The notes beneath the pieces were generated by a model. The model made no database searches, was not told the DNA's origin, and was given only the letters and a program-made list of their open reading frames with translations. A DNA stretch of 46,314 bases from CAZAKZ01 sp964485695 (lineage in GTDB: Bacteria > Planctomycetota > JAFGQW01), in NCBI GenBank assembly GCA_964485695.1, contig CAZAKZ010000028.1, positions 1-46,314 on the forward strand, written 5' to 3'. This document shows positions 1 to 6,919 of this stretch, piece by piece; position 1 is the first letter of the stretch, and the number at the start of each line of letters is the position of its first letter. Position numbers and translations under genes: made by a program.

Positions 1-185
1 ATTTTCCCTGGAAAAGCGTGAAATGAAATCCCCGGAATAGCGCGCTCGGTAACAGACCGGGTTCAGCAAATCCGTCACGAAATGGATGACCTTTCCAGGT
101 CCGATCAATGGATTCTTCAAAATAGTCCTCCCCAGGGTGTGTTCGTGAAACCGTTCCACGATTTAACCAACGGGAAGACAATGTG
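1..185. other. Window edge, no gene seen
   Basis: No convincing coding frame or RNA gene was seen here. The stretch lies downstream of the minus-strand export lipoprotein gene. A short 6-bp hairpin (TTTTCC, then GGAAAA) occurs at about bases 2-15, too small to call a terminator. Confidence 0.4.
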
Positions 186-911
186 TTACGCAAAATAAGT
201 TAACAAAAAATGAGGGGATCCCTCAGGGTCCACGGTGGTGATCCTCGAGACGCTTCCTCCGGGCCGGCCGGGCGTGCTCCCCTCCTCGCATCCTGTCTCC
301 ACGTCGAGGGTATACTCTTTCACGGGCCGTACCGTCCCGGTTCTCTCACCGTGGCGAATGATGTGGGCAACCTGGCCGGCGCGATCGTCGGGTCCCCCCG
401 CCAGGGTCAGGACCTCGAGCAGGGTCGCAACGTTCTGGTGCAGGGTGTAGACGCCCGGTTCCTGGACGGCGCCCACGACGGAGACGCGCTTGCTCTGAAA
501 CGCCTTCATCTCCACGTAGACGCGGGGGTCCTTGAGGATCTCCTTCTCCCGCAGGAGCCCCTCGATCCGGGCCTTCACCCAGGTAATGGTGCGCCCCTCG
601 ACAAGGATTTCCCCCAGGACGGGAATGGAGATGCATCCGGACTGGGAGACGCGCGTCTGGAGGGTGCGGGTCTCCTCGCGCAGCTCCCACTCGAAGATGC
701 TGATGGCCAGCACGTCCTCGGGGCCGATGCGATAATCCTCCGACCTGAGGGACGCCTGCTGCCTGGACAGCAGGATGTTTTGCCGGCTGGTCTCGTCCGT
801 CAGCGACTCCCACTTGGCCATGACGACCTCGTTCACCTCGCTGACCGGAGTGCTGCCGCACCCGAACCCGAGGGGAACCATGGGGAGTAGAAAAAAAAGA
901 AGGCGTTTCAT
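186..911 (-). CDS. Polysaccharide export lipoprotein (Wza/GumB-like), shortened C-terminus
   Basis: This is an outer-membrane polysaccharide export lipoprotein of the Poly_export plus SLBB type. It begins with a lipoprotein signal (MKRLLFFLLPMVPLGFGC), so Cys18 would be acylated. The Poly_export domain follows at about residues 60-145, with the typical phrases YRIGPEDVLAISIFEWEL and SQSGCISIPVLGEILVEGRT. A first SLBB-like segment (VSVVGAVQEPGVYTL, then LLEVLTLAGGP) is clear. Family members normally continue to a closing Leu-x-Pro-Gly-Asp-x-Ile-x-Val-Pro segment. It is absent here: after residue 200 the frame runs into a low-complexity Gly/Ser/Pro tail. The cause could be a frameshift, a real truncation or a divergent end. 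Its normal partners (Wzc-like kinase, glycosyltransferases) are not visible, although the window starts close by. The fold call is secure; function in the shortened state is uncertain. Confidence 0.8.
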   Translation of the reverse strand: MKRLLFFLLPMVPLGFGCGSTPVSEVNEVVMAKWESLTDETSRQNILLSRQQASLRSEDYRIGPEDVLAISIFEWELREETRTLQTRVSQSGCISIPVLGEILVEGRTITWVKARIEGLLREKEILKDPRVYVEMKAFQSKRVSVVGAVQEPGVYTLHQNVATLLEVLTLAGGPDDRAGQVAHIIRHGERTGTVRPVKEYTLDVETGCEEGSTPGRPGGSVSRITTVDPEGSPHFLLTYFA

Positions 912-1228
912 GTCTTCACGCTCACACTCACCGTCGTATCTCCAGAGGGAACGGGCCCCTGGATTTCCAGGTCATCGTCCAGCCTGCGTATCAAACCGAA
1001 ACGCGCCCGTAAAAAAAGTAATATTAATTAGTTATGAAAATCCCACCGGAGCCCGGGACCGGAGCCCTACGCCCGTGTCCCGAGCCCTGCTCCACTCCGG
1101 GGGCCCAGGTTTTGCGGGCGTGGAGTCGATCAAGAGGTATGGCAATTCAAGGAGACCGGGAAACAGCCGGGCTTTTTGCTGACGGCTGAAGGCGTTATAG
1201 ACACTCCAGAAAGGCTCTTCACGAAGGT
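912..1228. promoter_or_regulatory. Divergent intergenic region with AT-rich core
   Basis: This gap separates two divergent genes and must hold promoters for both. An unusually AT-rich island at about 1008-1042 (TAATATTAATTAG) stands out against the GC-rich surroundings and is the best candidate for promoter or regulator binding. No clear -35/-10 pair or operator could be assigned by eye. Confidence 0.3.
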
Positions 1229-2263
1229 ATGACCACGACCCGGCGAAGGGTGCTCATCTGCACCGGCATCCTCATCAGCGTCTTCTTCCTGTGGTATTCC
1301 CTCCGGGGCACCGACTTCGGGCAGATCGGCCTGGCCCTGGCCCAGGCCCGGTTCTGGCTCTGCATCCCGATGCTGGCCGCCTACTGCATCTACTACTGGA
1401 TCAAGGCCGTCCGCTGGCGCCTGCTCCTCCACCCCATGAAGGAGACCACCGCCCGCGAGATCTTCTCGCCCATGATGATCGGCTTTCTGTTCAACAACAT
1501 CCTGCCCGCCCATCTCGGCGAGTTCGTCCGCATGTATCTCGGTGCGCGCCAGCTTGAACTCCGCAACACCCAGGTGCTGGCCACCATCGTGCTGGAGCGG
1601 GTCTTCGATTTCCTGTCCGTGGTCCTCTTCCTCGGCCTGGCGATCCTGGTGGACCGGAACGTGGATCCCGGCCTGGTCACGGTCGGGTACGTCACTCTCG
1701 CGGCCGGCGGAATGTTTCTCCTCGTGACGACCCTCTACATCACCTGGACCGCCGGCTTCCTCGACCTGCTGAAGAGGCTGACCGCCTTCCTCCCCCCCCT
1801 GGCCCGGATCCCCGGCCTGGGATTCCTCGTCAAGGTCCGCGACGGAGTCCTTCACCAGCTGGAGATCGGCGTGCACGGCCTCTACGCCCTCAAGAAGCCG
1901 CGCCTCCTCGCCGGCATCATCCTCACGTCCGTCCTGCAGTGGGGATTCATGGGCCTCGCCGCGTACCTGGCCCTGATGGCGGTGAACATCGTGACGCCCC
2001 TGTCGGCGGCGTTCGTGGTGCTGGCGGCCGCCACCTTCGGCGTCACCCTGCCGGCGGCGCCGGGTTTCCTCGGCACGATCCAGGCCATGTTCAGGGTCGC
2101 CCTGGAGCCCTACGGTGTCTCCAGCGACGCCGCCTTTGCGGCGTCCGCGTTCTTCCACGTGCCCACCTGGCTCATCGTGACCCTGCCGGGCCTCTACCTG
2201 CTCCGGCGCACGGGGTACAAGCTCAGGCAGATCCAGCAGGAAGCCGAAGCCGCGGCGGACTGA
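1229..2263 (+). CDS. Lysylphosphatidylglycerol synthase TM-region / AglD-like integral membrane protein
   Basis: This integral membrane protein resembles the MprF N-terminal flippase / AglD family (PF03706, formerly UPF0104). About eight hydrophobic segments run the length of its 344 residues, starting immediately with VLICTGILISVFFLWYSL. Family signatures are visible: the HLGEFVRMYLGARQLEL stretch (residues about 94-110) and the following VLERVFDFLSVVLFLGLA, whose ER..D pattern is typical. No soluble aminoacyl-transferase domain is attached, so lysyl-lipid synthesis is unlikely and lipid or polyprenyl-linked substrate translocation is the better guess. The ATG follows CACGAAGGT, a usable ribosome site. 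The neighbouring polysaccharide export gene fits an envelope-glycan role, but the two genes are divergent. The substrate cannot be read from sequence. Confidence 0.8.
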   Translation: MTTTRRRVLICTGILISVFFLWYSLRGTDFGQIGLALAQARFWLCIPMLAAYCIYYWIKAVRWRLLLHPMKETTAREIFSPMMIGFLFNNILPAHLGEFVRMYLGARQLELRNTQVLATIVLERVFDFLSVVLFLGLAILVDRNVDPGLVTVGYVTLAAGGMFLLVTTLYITWTAGFLDLLKRLTAFLPPLARIPGLGFLVKVRDGVLHQLEIGVHGLYALKKPRLLAGIILTSVLQWGFMGLAAYLALMAVNIVTPLSAAFVVLAAATFGVTLPAAPGFLGTIQAMFRVALEPYGVSSDAAFAASAFFHVPTWLIVTLPGLYLLRRTGYKLRQIQQEAEAAAD

Positions 2264-2300
2264 GGCGGAATACCGGGTTCCCGGCCGTCGATCCCGGCCC

Positions 2301-2399
2301 GATTTCATTGCACGAAAATGAGCGAAAACGCGATCAAAAATCATCCATGAATGAACCCAAAATGATCGCGTTCGCGCTCAAAAACCGCTGATGAAATCA
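2301..2399. repeat. Imperfect palindromic element between convergent genes
   Basis: The 18-base arm 2319-2336 pairs with 2363-2380 with 16 of 18 matches (TGAGCG..AACGCGATCA). An outer 8-base arm, GATTTCAT at 2301-2308, pairs perfectly with ATGAAATC at 2392-2399, and both pairs share a centre near 2350. It fills most of the space between the convergent ends at 2263 and 2412. It could act as a bidirectional terminator, although no T-run follows, or be a degraded palindromic repeat. Confidence 0.55.
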
Positions 2400-2411
2400 A
2401 GGCGGATGAGC

Positions 2412-3812
2412 CTACTTCTTTCCCAGCACCTCGAGTCGCTTGCGGGCGAGGACCACGGACGGGCTGTCCTTGGATCCGCTCTTCGCCGACTCCACGCAGG
2501 CGGTGTAGGCCTTCACCGCCTTGGCATTCTGTCCGACCTTCTCGTAGGACTGGCCCAGGTAGGCCAGGACCACGGGGTGCTGGACATTCTCCGCCAGGGG
2601 CTCCAGGCTGGCCACGGCCTCCTGGTAGCGGCCAAGGTGGAAGGCGGAGACGCCCAGACCCAGGAGACCGTCCGGAAAGTCCGGGAGCAGGCGCAGGCAG
2701 GCGCGGAAATGGGTCGCGGCCCCCTGGTAGTTCTTCTGATTCAGGTCCACGGCGCCGAGGCCGTAGACGGCGGGCAGGTACCTCCGGTCGAGGGCCAGTG
2801 CCTTGGCGTAGGCTGTCCGGGCCTCCTTCACGCGCTTCATCTTGAACAGGATATCCCCCTCGAGGCGGGCCATGGGGGCCTGGCCGGATGCCATGGACTG
2901 CGCCTTGCGGCAATACCCCAGGGCCTCCTGCAGCTTGCCCTTGGCCGCGATCTGCTGCCCCCGGTCGAAGAATGCGTAGGCCTTCTGGGCCCGGTGCAGC
3001 GGAGCCAGGCGGCGCCTCCACCGCTCGGCGAAGGTGCCGTCGCCGGCCATGCGTGAGCCGCCGCTCATGGACATCTCCTCGATGACCTCCTGGATGCGGT
3101 GGAGCCGGGTCTCCTCGGTGGGGTGCGTCGAAAGGTATTCACCCAGAAAAGACGCCTTCGTGTCGCCGCCGAGACTGTGGAGCAGCTGCTGCATGTCGAG
3201 GGCGCGGCGCGGATCATACCCGGCGCGGTAGAGATAATAAGTGCCCACGCGATCCGCCTGCTCCTCCTGGCTCCGGCTGTATCGCAGCCCGGCCAGCTTG
3301 ACGCCGATGGCGCCGGCGCCCAGGACGAGCTTCTCGGTCAGGCTTCCTTCGGGCAGGGCCAGAGATGCCAGGCCCATGCCGATGCCGGTCAACCGGCTGG
3401 TGGTCAACTCCTTGACCGAATGGCGGGCCGTGTAATGCGCCAGCTCGTGCCCCATGACCGCTGCGAACTCCGCCTCGTTCCGGAGTTTGGCCAGGAAACC
3501 GCGCGTCACGTAGACGTGGCCGGGAATGGCGAAGGCGTTGAAGATGGAGGAATTGAGGACCTTGAAATCCACGGGCTGATCCGGGCGGTGGGACACCTTG
3601 TGGAGGCGGAGAACGATGGTGCCCAGGTAGCGCTTGAGCTCCGGATCCTGGTATTCCCCGTCGTACTCGTAGATGACGCCGGGGTGAATGGAGTCACCGA
3701 GGCGGACCTCGTCGACCTCCGAGTAGAAGACCAGTTCGCTCTTGCCGGTGACCGGATTGGTCGCGCAACCGGCGGCCAGGAAGAGCACCCCGAGCAGCAG
3801 CAGGCGGTTCAT
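2412..3812 (-). CDS. M48-family zinc metalloprotease lipoprotein with TPR tail (BepA-like)
   Basis: This is an envelope-facing M48 metallopeptidase anchored as a lipoprotein. Residues 1-16 (MNRLLLLGVLFLAAGC) form a signal with lipobox Cys16. The peptidase domain spans roughly 25-240 and carries HELAH at 122-126 as zinc-binding and catalytic motif, with the third ligand in EEQAD (183-187), so it should be active. From about residue 265 to the end there are repeated TPR-like helical pairs (RGQQIAAKGKLQEALGYCRKAQ and similar), giving the M48-TPR layout of BepA/YfgC, which controls outer-membrane protein assembly. The start is firm: GAGGAGGG precedes the ATG, and the ATGA overlaps the stop of the small lipoprotein gene upstream, which indicates translational coupling. 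Role as an outer-membrane quality-control protease is inferred from architecture. Confidence 0.88.
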   Translation of the reverse strand: MNRLLLLGVLFLAAGCATNPVTGKSELVFYSEVDEVRLGDSIHPGVIYEYDGEYQDPELKRYLGTIVLRLHKVSHRPDQPVDFKVLNSSIFNAFAIPGHVYVTRGFLAKLRNEAEFAAVMGHELAHYTARHSVKELTTSRLTGIGMGLASLALPEGSLTEKLVLGAGAIGVKLAGLRYSRSQEEQADRVGTYYLYRAGYDPRRALDMQQLLHSLGGDTKASFLGEYLSTHPTEETRLHRIQEVIEEMSMSGGSRMAGDGTFAERWRRRLAPLHRAQKAYAFFDRGQQIAAKGKLQEALGYCRKAQSMASGQAPMARLEGDILFKMKRVKEARTAYAKALALDRRYLPAVYGLGAVDLNQKNYQGAATHFRACLRLLPDFPDGLLGLGVSAFHLGRYQEAVASLEPLAENVQHPVVLAYLGQSYEKVGQNAKAVKAYTACVESAKSGSKDSPSVVLARKRLEVLGKK

Positions 3813-4024
3813 CGCTCGGCCCTCCTCGGAATGTAGTCCGGTTTTCCGTCGTCCGGATCCTGGTAGTCCAGGTGGTTCTCGAGATTGGCCAGATCGGGCA
3901 ATCCCTCAGGGGGCGGAAGGAGGACGATGGCGTCACTGGTGGTACAGCCGCCTGTAAGAGCAAGGAGCAAGATCAGGCTGCCCAGGAACCGTCCTGTTTT
4001 TTTTTGTTTCATCCGCATCGACAT
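3809..4024 (-). CDS. Small lipoprotein of unknown function
   Basis: This 71-residue predicted lipoprotein has a basic N-terminus, a hydrophobic stretch (FLGSLILLLALTGGC) and a lipobox Cys near residue 27. The short mature part is acidic and Pro-rich (LLPPPEGLPDLANLE). No known domain was recognised. Its stop codon overlaps the ATG of the M48 protease gene in an ATGA arrangement, so the two are almost certainly co-translated and may work together in the envelope. Several in-frame ATG codons sit near the start; the first is preceded by GGAAGA at a suitable distance. Reality of the gene rests on the signal peptide and coupling rather than homology. Confidence 0.6.
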   Translation of the reverse strand: MSMRMKQKKTGRFLGSLILLLALTGGCTTSDAIVLLPPPEGLPDLANLENHLDYQDPDDGKPDYIPRRAER

Positions 4025-4108
4025 GGCAATTCTTCCAATGTTCAGGGATAGGTGGAAGTGTCGACGTGGAGAATAGCCCAGGGCCGCAGTCGGGTCAATC
4101 GTTCGGTT

Positions 4109-4882
4109 TCACTTCAGGGAGGATTCCAGGCACAGGAACAGGACGTCCACCACAGCAGGATCCCAGGCCTTGCCCCGGCCTTCCTCGAAGATGCGCCGCA
4201 TCTCTCTCCCGGACTTGCCCTTCTGGTAGGGCCGGTCCACGCGCATGGCGTCGTAGCTGTCGGCCACAGCGATGATCCGGGAAAGGAAAGGGATCTCCTC
4301 CCCGGCCAGGCGGTCAGGATAGCCCTCGCCGTCCCACCGCTCGTGATGGTGGCGGATGTCCTTGGCGGCCTTTCTGAACTCGTTGCCGATCTTGACGACG
4401 ATCTCCTCCCCCGCGACGGGGTGGCGCTTCACCAGGTCCATGTCCTCCGTAGACAGCGTGGGCGTTGTGTTCTGGAGGATGCGCCCCGGCACACCGATCT
4501 TGCCGATGTCGTGCAGAAGAGCGCCGTAGTGCAGCTGTCGGATCTTCTCCCTCGGCAGCATGAACGCCTCGGCGAGGGTCACGGCCAGGCCGGCGACGCG
4601 AAAGGAGTGGCCCGCGGTCCACGTGGACTTGGCGTCCTCGGCCGCCACCAGGGCTCGGATGGTGCCCGTCACCAGGTTTTCGAGACGCATCTCCCTCGCT
4701 TCGACCCGACCCAGGAGCAGGCCCAGGGCTTCCACCAGCGGCGTGAAGGCGCCGACGTTCTGGATGCGCTGGATCTCCGCAATGGCCGTGCAGTAGGTAC
4801 CCTCCGCGGCCTCGCGCGCCACGTGGGCAAGGGTCTCGATGACCTCGGTGCCAGGACCGATTGTTTCGACCTCGGATTCCAC
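4109..4882 (-). CDS. HD-GYP domain phosphohydrolase (probable cyclic-di-GMP phosphodiesterase)
   Basis: The C-terminal two thirds is a complete HD-GYP domain: HSFRVAGLA, then HDIGKIGVPGRIL, then HHERWDGEGYPDRLAGEEIP, then the A.ADSYDAM motif and a final W.P.VVD. The metal-binding HD pair, the HH pair and the GYP loop are all present, so cyclic-di-GMP hydrolysis is expected. The first 90 residues form a short helical N-terminus with no recognised sensor or receiver domain. The open frame can be extended 51 codons to a TTG at 5035, but that stretch looks non-coding. A GTG at 4882 preceded by GGGGAAT is the better start and gives 257 residues. The gene lies upstream of the small lipoprotein and M48 genes on the same strand with an 84-base gap, so co-transcription is possible but not shown. 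Confidence 0.85.
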   Translation of the reverse strand: MESEVETIGPGTEVIETLAHVAREAAEGTYCTAIAEIQRIQNVGAFTPLVEALGLLLGRVEAREMRLENLVTGTIRALVAAEDAKSTWTAGHSFRVAGLAVTLAEAFMLPREKIRQLHYGALLHDIGKIGVPGRILQNTTPTLSTEDMDLVKRHPVAGEEIVVKIGNEFRKAAKDIRHHHERWDGEGYPDRLAGEEIPFLSRIIAVADSYDAMRVDRPYQKGKSGREMRRIFEEGRGKAWDPAVVDVLFLCLESSLK

Positions 4883-5113
4883 GGAACCATTCCCCGGTGG
4901 AGTCAATGGGATTTTCAAGAGCGGAGGCGTCCCCTCAGAGCCTATCGTAATAAGGGGGCAGAATCCTGACCCAAAGGAGTATGACCGTAAATCCGGAAAC
5001 ACGAATCCCGAACACGGTTGATACTCATCATTCAAGTAGTGTCCTATATTTCAGAGTCTCCTGAGGGTATGGGGAGTCTGACATATTTGTAATTTCAGGG
5101 TGTTCTTTCCGTC

Positions 5114-5986
5114 ATGATGCGAAAGCCCGAGTGGCTCAAGATCCGGATCCCCGGAGGGGAACGATACAAGCGGGTGCGGCAGGTCCTGAAGAAGGAATGC
5201 CTTCATACGGTGTGCGAATCGGCCCGCTGTCCGAACGTGGGAGAATGCTGGGAGTCCGGCACGGCCACCTTCATGATCCTGGGCGACGTCTGCACCCGGG
5301 GCTGTTCCTTCTGTGCCGTCCAGCGTGGAGATCCGGCCGGGACCGCGGATCCGACGGAAGCCGATCGGGTTGCTGAAGCCGTCAGGCAGATGGGGCTGGA
5401 TTACGCCGTCATCACCTCCGTCACCCGCGACGACCTGCCGGACGGAGGCGCATCAATCTTCGCCGCCACCGTGCGAGCCATCAAGAAAATCCGATCGGGA
5501 ATCCTCGTGGAGGTCCTGATTCCGGACTACCTGGACGATGCCCTGGCAACCGTGCTGTCTGCGGGGCCCGACGTGCTGGCCCATAACATCGAAGTCGTGG
5601 AAAGGTTGACGCCCGGCTTCAGACACCGGCGTTTCTCGTATGACCGTTCCCTGCAGGTCCTCCGGCAGGCCAAGGAGCGGGATCGAGATACGCTCACCAA
5701 GTCGTCCATCATGCTGGGCCTGGGAGAGAACGCAAGCGACGTCGAGGCCGCTATGAGCGACCTGCGTGAGGTTGAAGTGGACATCCTGGTGTTCGGCCAG
5801 TACCTGCAGCCCACGAGGAATCATGCTTCGGTTGTGGAGTATGTTCCTCCCGAACGATTTCAAGAGCTGGGGGCGCTCGGCATGAAGATGGGTTTCGGCC
5901 ACGTGGCCTCGGGTCCACTGGTCCGGACTTCCTACAAGGCCGCGGAGGCCTACGTCCAGCACCGGGTTTCCGGCAAGCGGGATTGA
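5114..5986 (+). CDS. lipA: Lipoyl synthase
   Basis: Lipoyl synthase is a radical SAM enzyme that inserts two sulfurs into protein-bound octanoyl groups. The diagnostic pair of cysteine motifs is present: the auxiliary cluster C34-x4-C39-x5-C45 (CESARCPNVGEC) and the radical SAM cluster C60-x3-C64-x2-C67 (CTRGCSFC). The C-terminal RTSY segment corresponds to the RSSY motif whose serine ligates the auxiliary cluster. Length (290) is normal. Two ATG codons open the frame, and either could serve. The stop is followed three bases later by the lipB start, so the two steps of lipoate assembly are made from one transcript. The lipoylated targets (2-oxoacid dehydrogenases, glycine cleavage H protein) are not in the window. 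Confidence 0.97.
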   Translation: MMRKPEWLKIRIPGGERYKRVRQVLKKECLHTVCESARCPNVGECWESGTATFMILGDVCTRGCSFCAVQRGDPAGTADPTEADRVAEAVRQMGLDYAVITSVTRDDLPDGGASIFAATVRAIKKIRSGILVEVLIPDYLDDALATVLSAGPDVLAHNIEVVERLTPGFRHRRFSYDRSLQVLRQAKERDRDTLTKSSIMLGLGENASDVEAAMSDLREVEVDILVFGQYLQPTRNHASVVEYVPPERFQELGALGMKMGFGHVASGPLVRTSYKAAEAYVQHRVSGKRD

Positions 5987-5989
5987 ACC

Positions 5990-6784
5990 ATGTCAAACAG
6001 ACAGGTCCGGTTACGAATCCTGCCCGGGCTCACGCCCTACACCGAGGCCCACGCCCTGCAGCTGGAGAGGGTGGAGCAGCGAAAAAAGGGGGCGGCCGGC
6101 GACACGCTGATCCTCCTCGAGCACCCGCCAGTTATTACACTAGGCCGGCGCGCCGATCCGGCGGGCGTGAAGGTCCCGGCCTCCTTTCTCGAAAGATCGG
6201 GAATCGAATCGCACCGCATCGAGCGGGGCGGCCAGGTCACCTACCACGGTCCGGGCCAGGTGGTGGGGTATCCGATACTGGACCTGAGGAACCTGAAGAT
6301 CGGCGTGGCGCGCTACGTGAGAATGCTGGAGGAGACCATGATCCGGGCCGCGGCCGACCTGGGCGTGGATGCCCGACGCACAAAGGGCATCATCGGCATC
6401 TACGCCGCAAAGGGGAAACTCGGATCCATCGGCGTGCGCGTCACAGGGGGAATCTCCTTTCACGGGTTCGCCCTCAACGTCGATCCCGACCTGGATCACT
6501 TCGACCTGATCGTCCCGTGCGGCATTCCCGGCCAGCCGGTCAGTTCCATCGCGAGTGAGCTGGACGAGGCACCACCGATGACAGAGGCCATGGAGAAAGT
6601 CGCCGAGGCCTTCGGCCGGGTTTTCGAGATGGAAATTGTCCCGAAGCCGGGGGCCCGACAGCAGCCTTCACGGCTGTGTCCCAAGGGAGGAGCATATTCC
6701 GGACTCCTGGAGCGTGATGACCAATACTCTCAGCCGATAGGAGGAGATTCAAATTCTCTGACCGGAGAAACTGAAGAGGGGTGA
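5990..6784 (+). CDS. lipB: Octanoyl-[acyl-carrier-protein]:protein N-octanoyltransferase
   Basis: LipB transfers octanoate from acyl-carrier protein to the lipoyl domain, the substrate for LipA encoded just upstream. The catalytic dyad is visible as K143 in GKLGSIGVRV and C177 in VPCGIPG. The substrate loop HGPGQ (86-90) and RGGQVTYHGPG block are intact. It follows lipA with only three intervening bases. The protein is longer than usual (264 residues against roughly 210-230): the last 50 residues (from about 213) are polar, carry no recognised motif and end in SLTGETEEG. They may be a disordered tail or read-through of a shifted end. Function is not in doubt. Confidence 0.95.
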   Translation: MSNRQVRLRILPGLTPYTEAHALQLERVEQRKKGAAGDTLILLEHPPVITLGRRADPAGVKVPASFLERSGIESHRIERGGQVTYHGPGQVVGYPILDLRNLKIGVARYVRMLEETMIRAAADLGVDARRTKGIIGIYAAKGKLGSIGVRVTGGISFHGFALNVDPDLDHFDLIVPCGIPGQPVSSIASELDEAPPMTEAMEKVAEAFGRVFEMEIVPKPGARQQPSRLCPKGGAYSGLLERDDQYSQPIGGDSNSLTGETEEG

Positions 6785-6785
6785 A

Positions 6786-6855
6786 TGCTCAAATCCGTGA
6801 GCAACCGACCCTTTTCAAGGTCTTGAAAGACATTGAACGCCCTCCGATTTGAGCA
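6786..6855. repeat. Imperfect palindrome with nested hairpin between convergent genes
   Basis: Outer arms TGCTCAAATC (6786-6795) and GATTTGAGCA (6846-6855) are perfect inverted copies. A central hairpin (TTTCAAG, GT, CTTGAAA at 6813-6828) has the same centre, 6820.5, so the whole is one nested palindromic element. It sits between the convergent 3' ends of lipB and the gene ending at 6920 and could terminate or protect both transcripts. Confidence 0.55.
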
Positions 6856-6919
6856 GAACGGGCCTTTCAGTTCATCGCCTTTCGTCTGTGCGCCTCCATT
6901 CCGGGGATGTCCAAAGACC

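Noticed and set aside
4883..5035. N-terminal extension of the HD-GYP protein from a TTG
   Set aside because: The added 51 residues look non-coding, and a GTG with a GGGGAAT ribosome site at 4882 is better.
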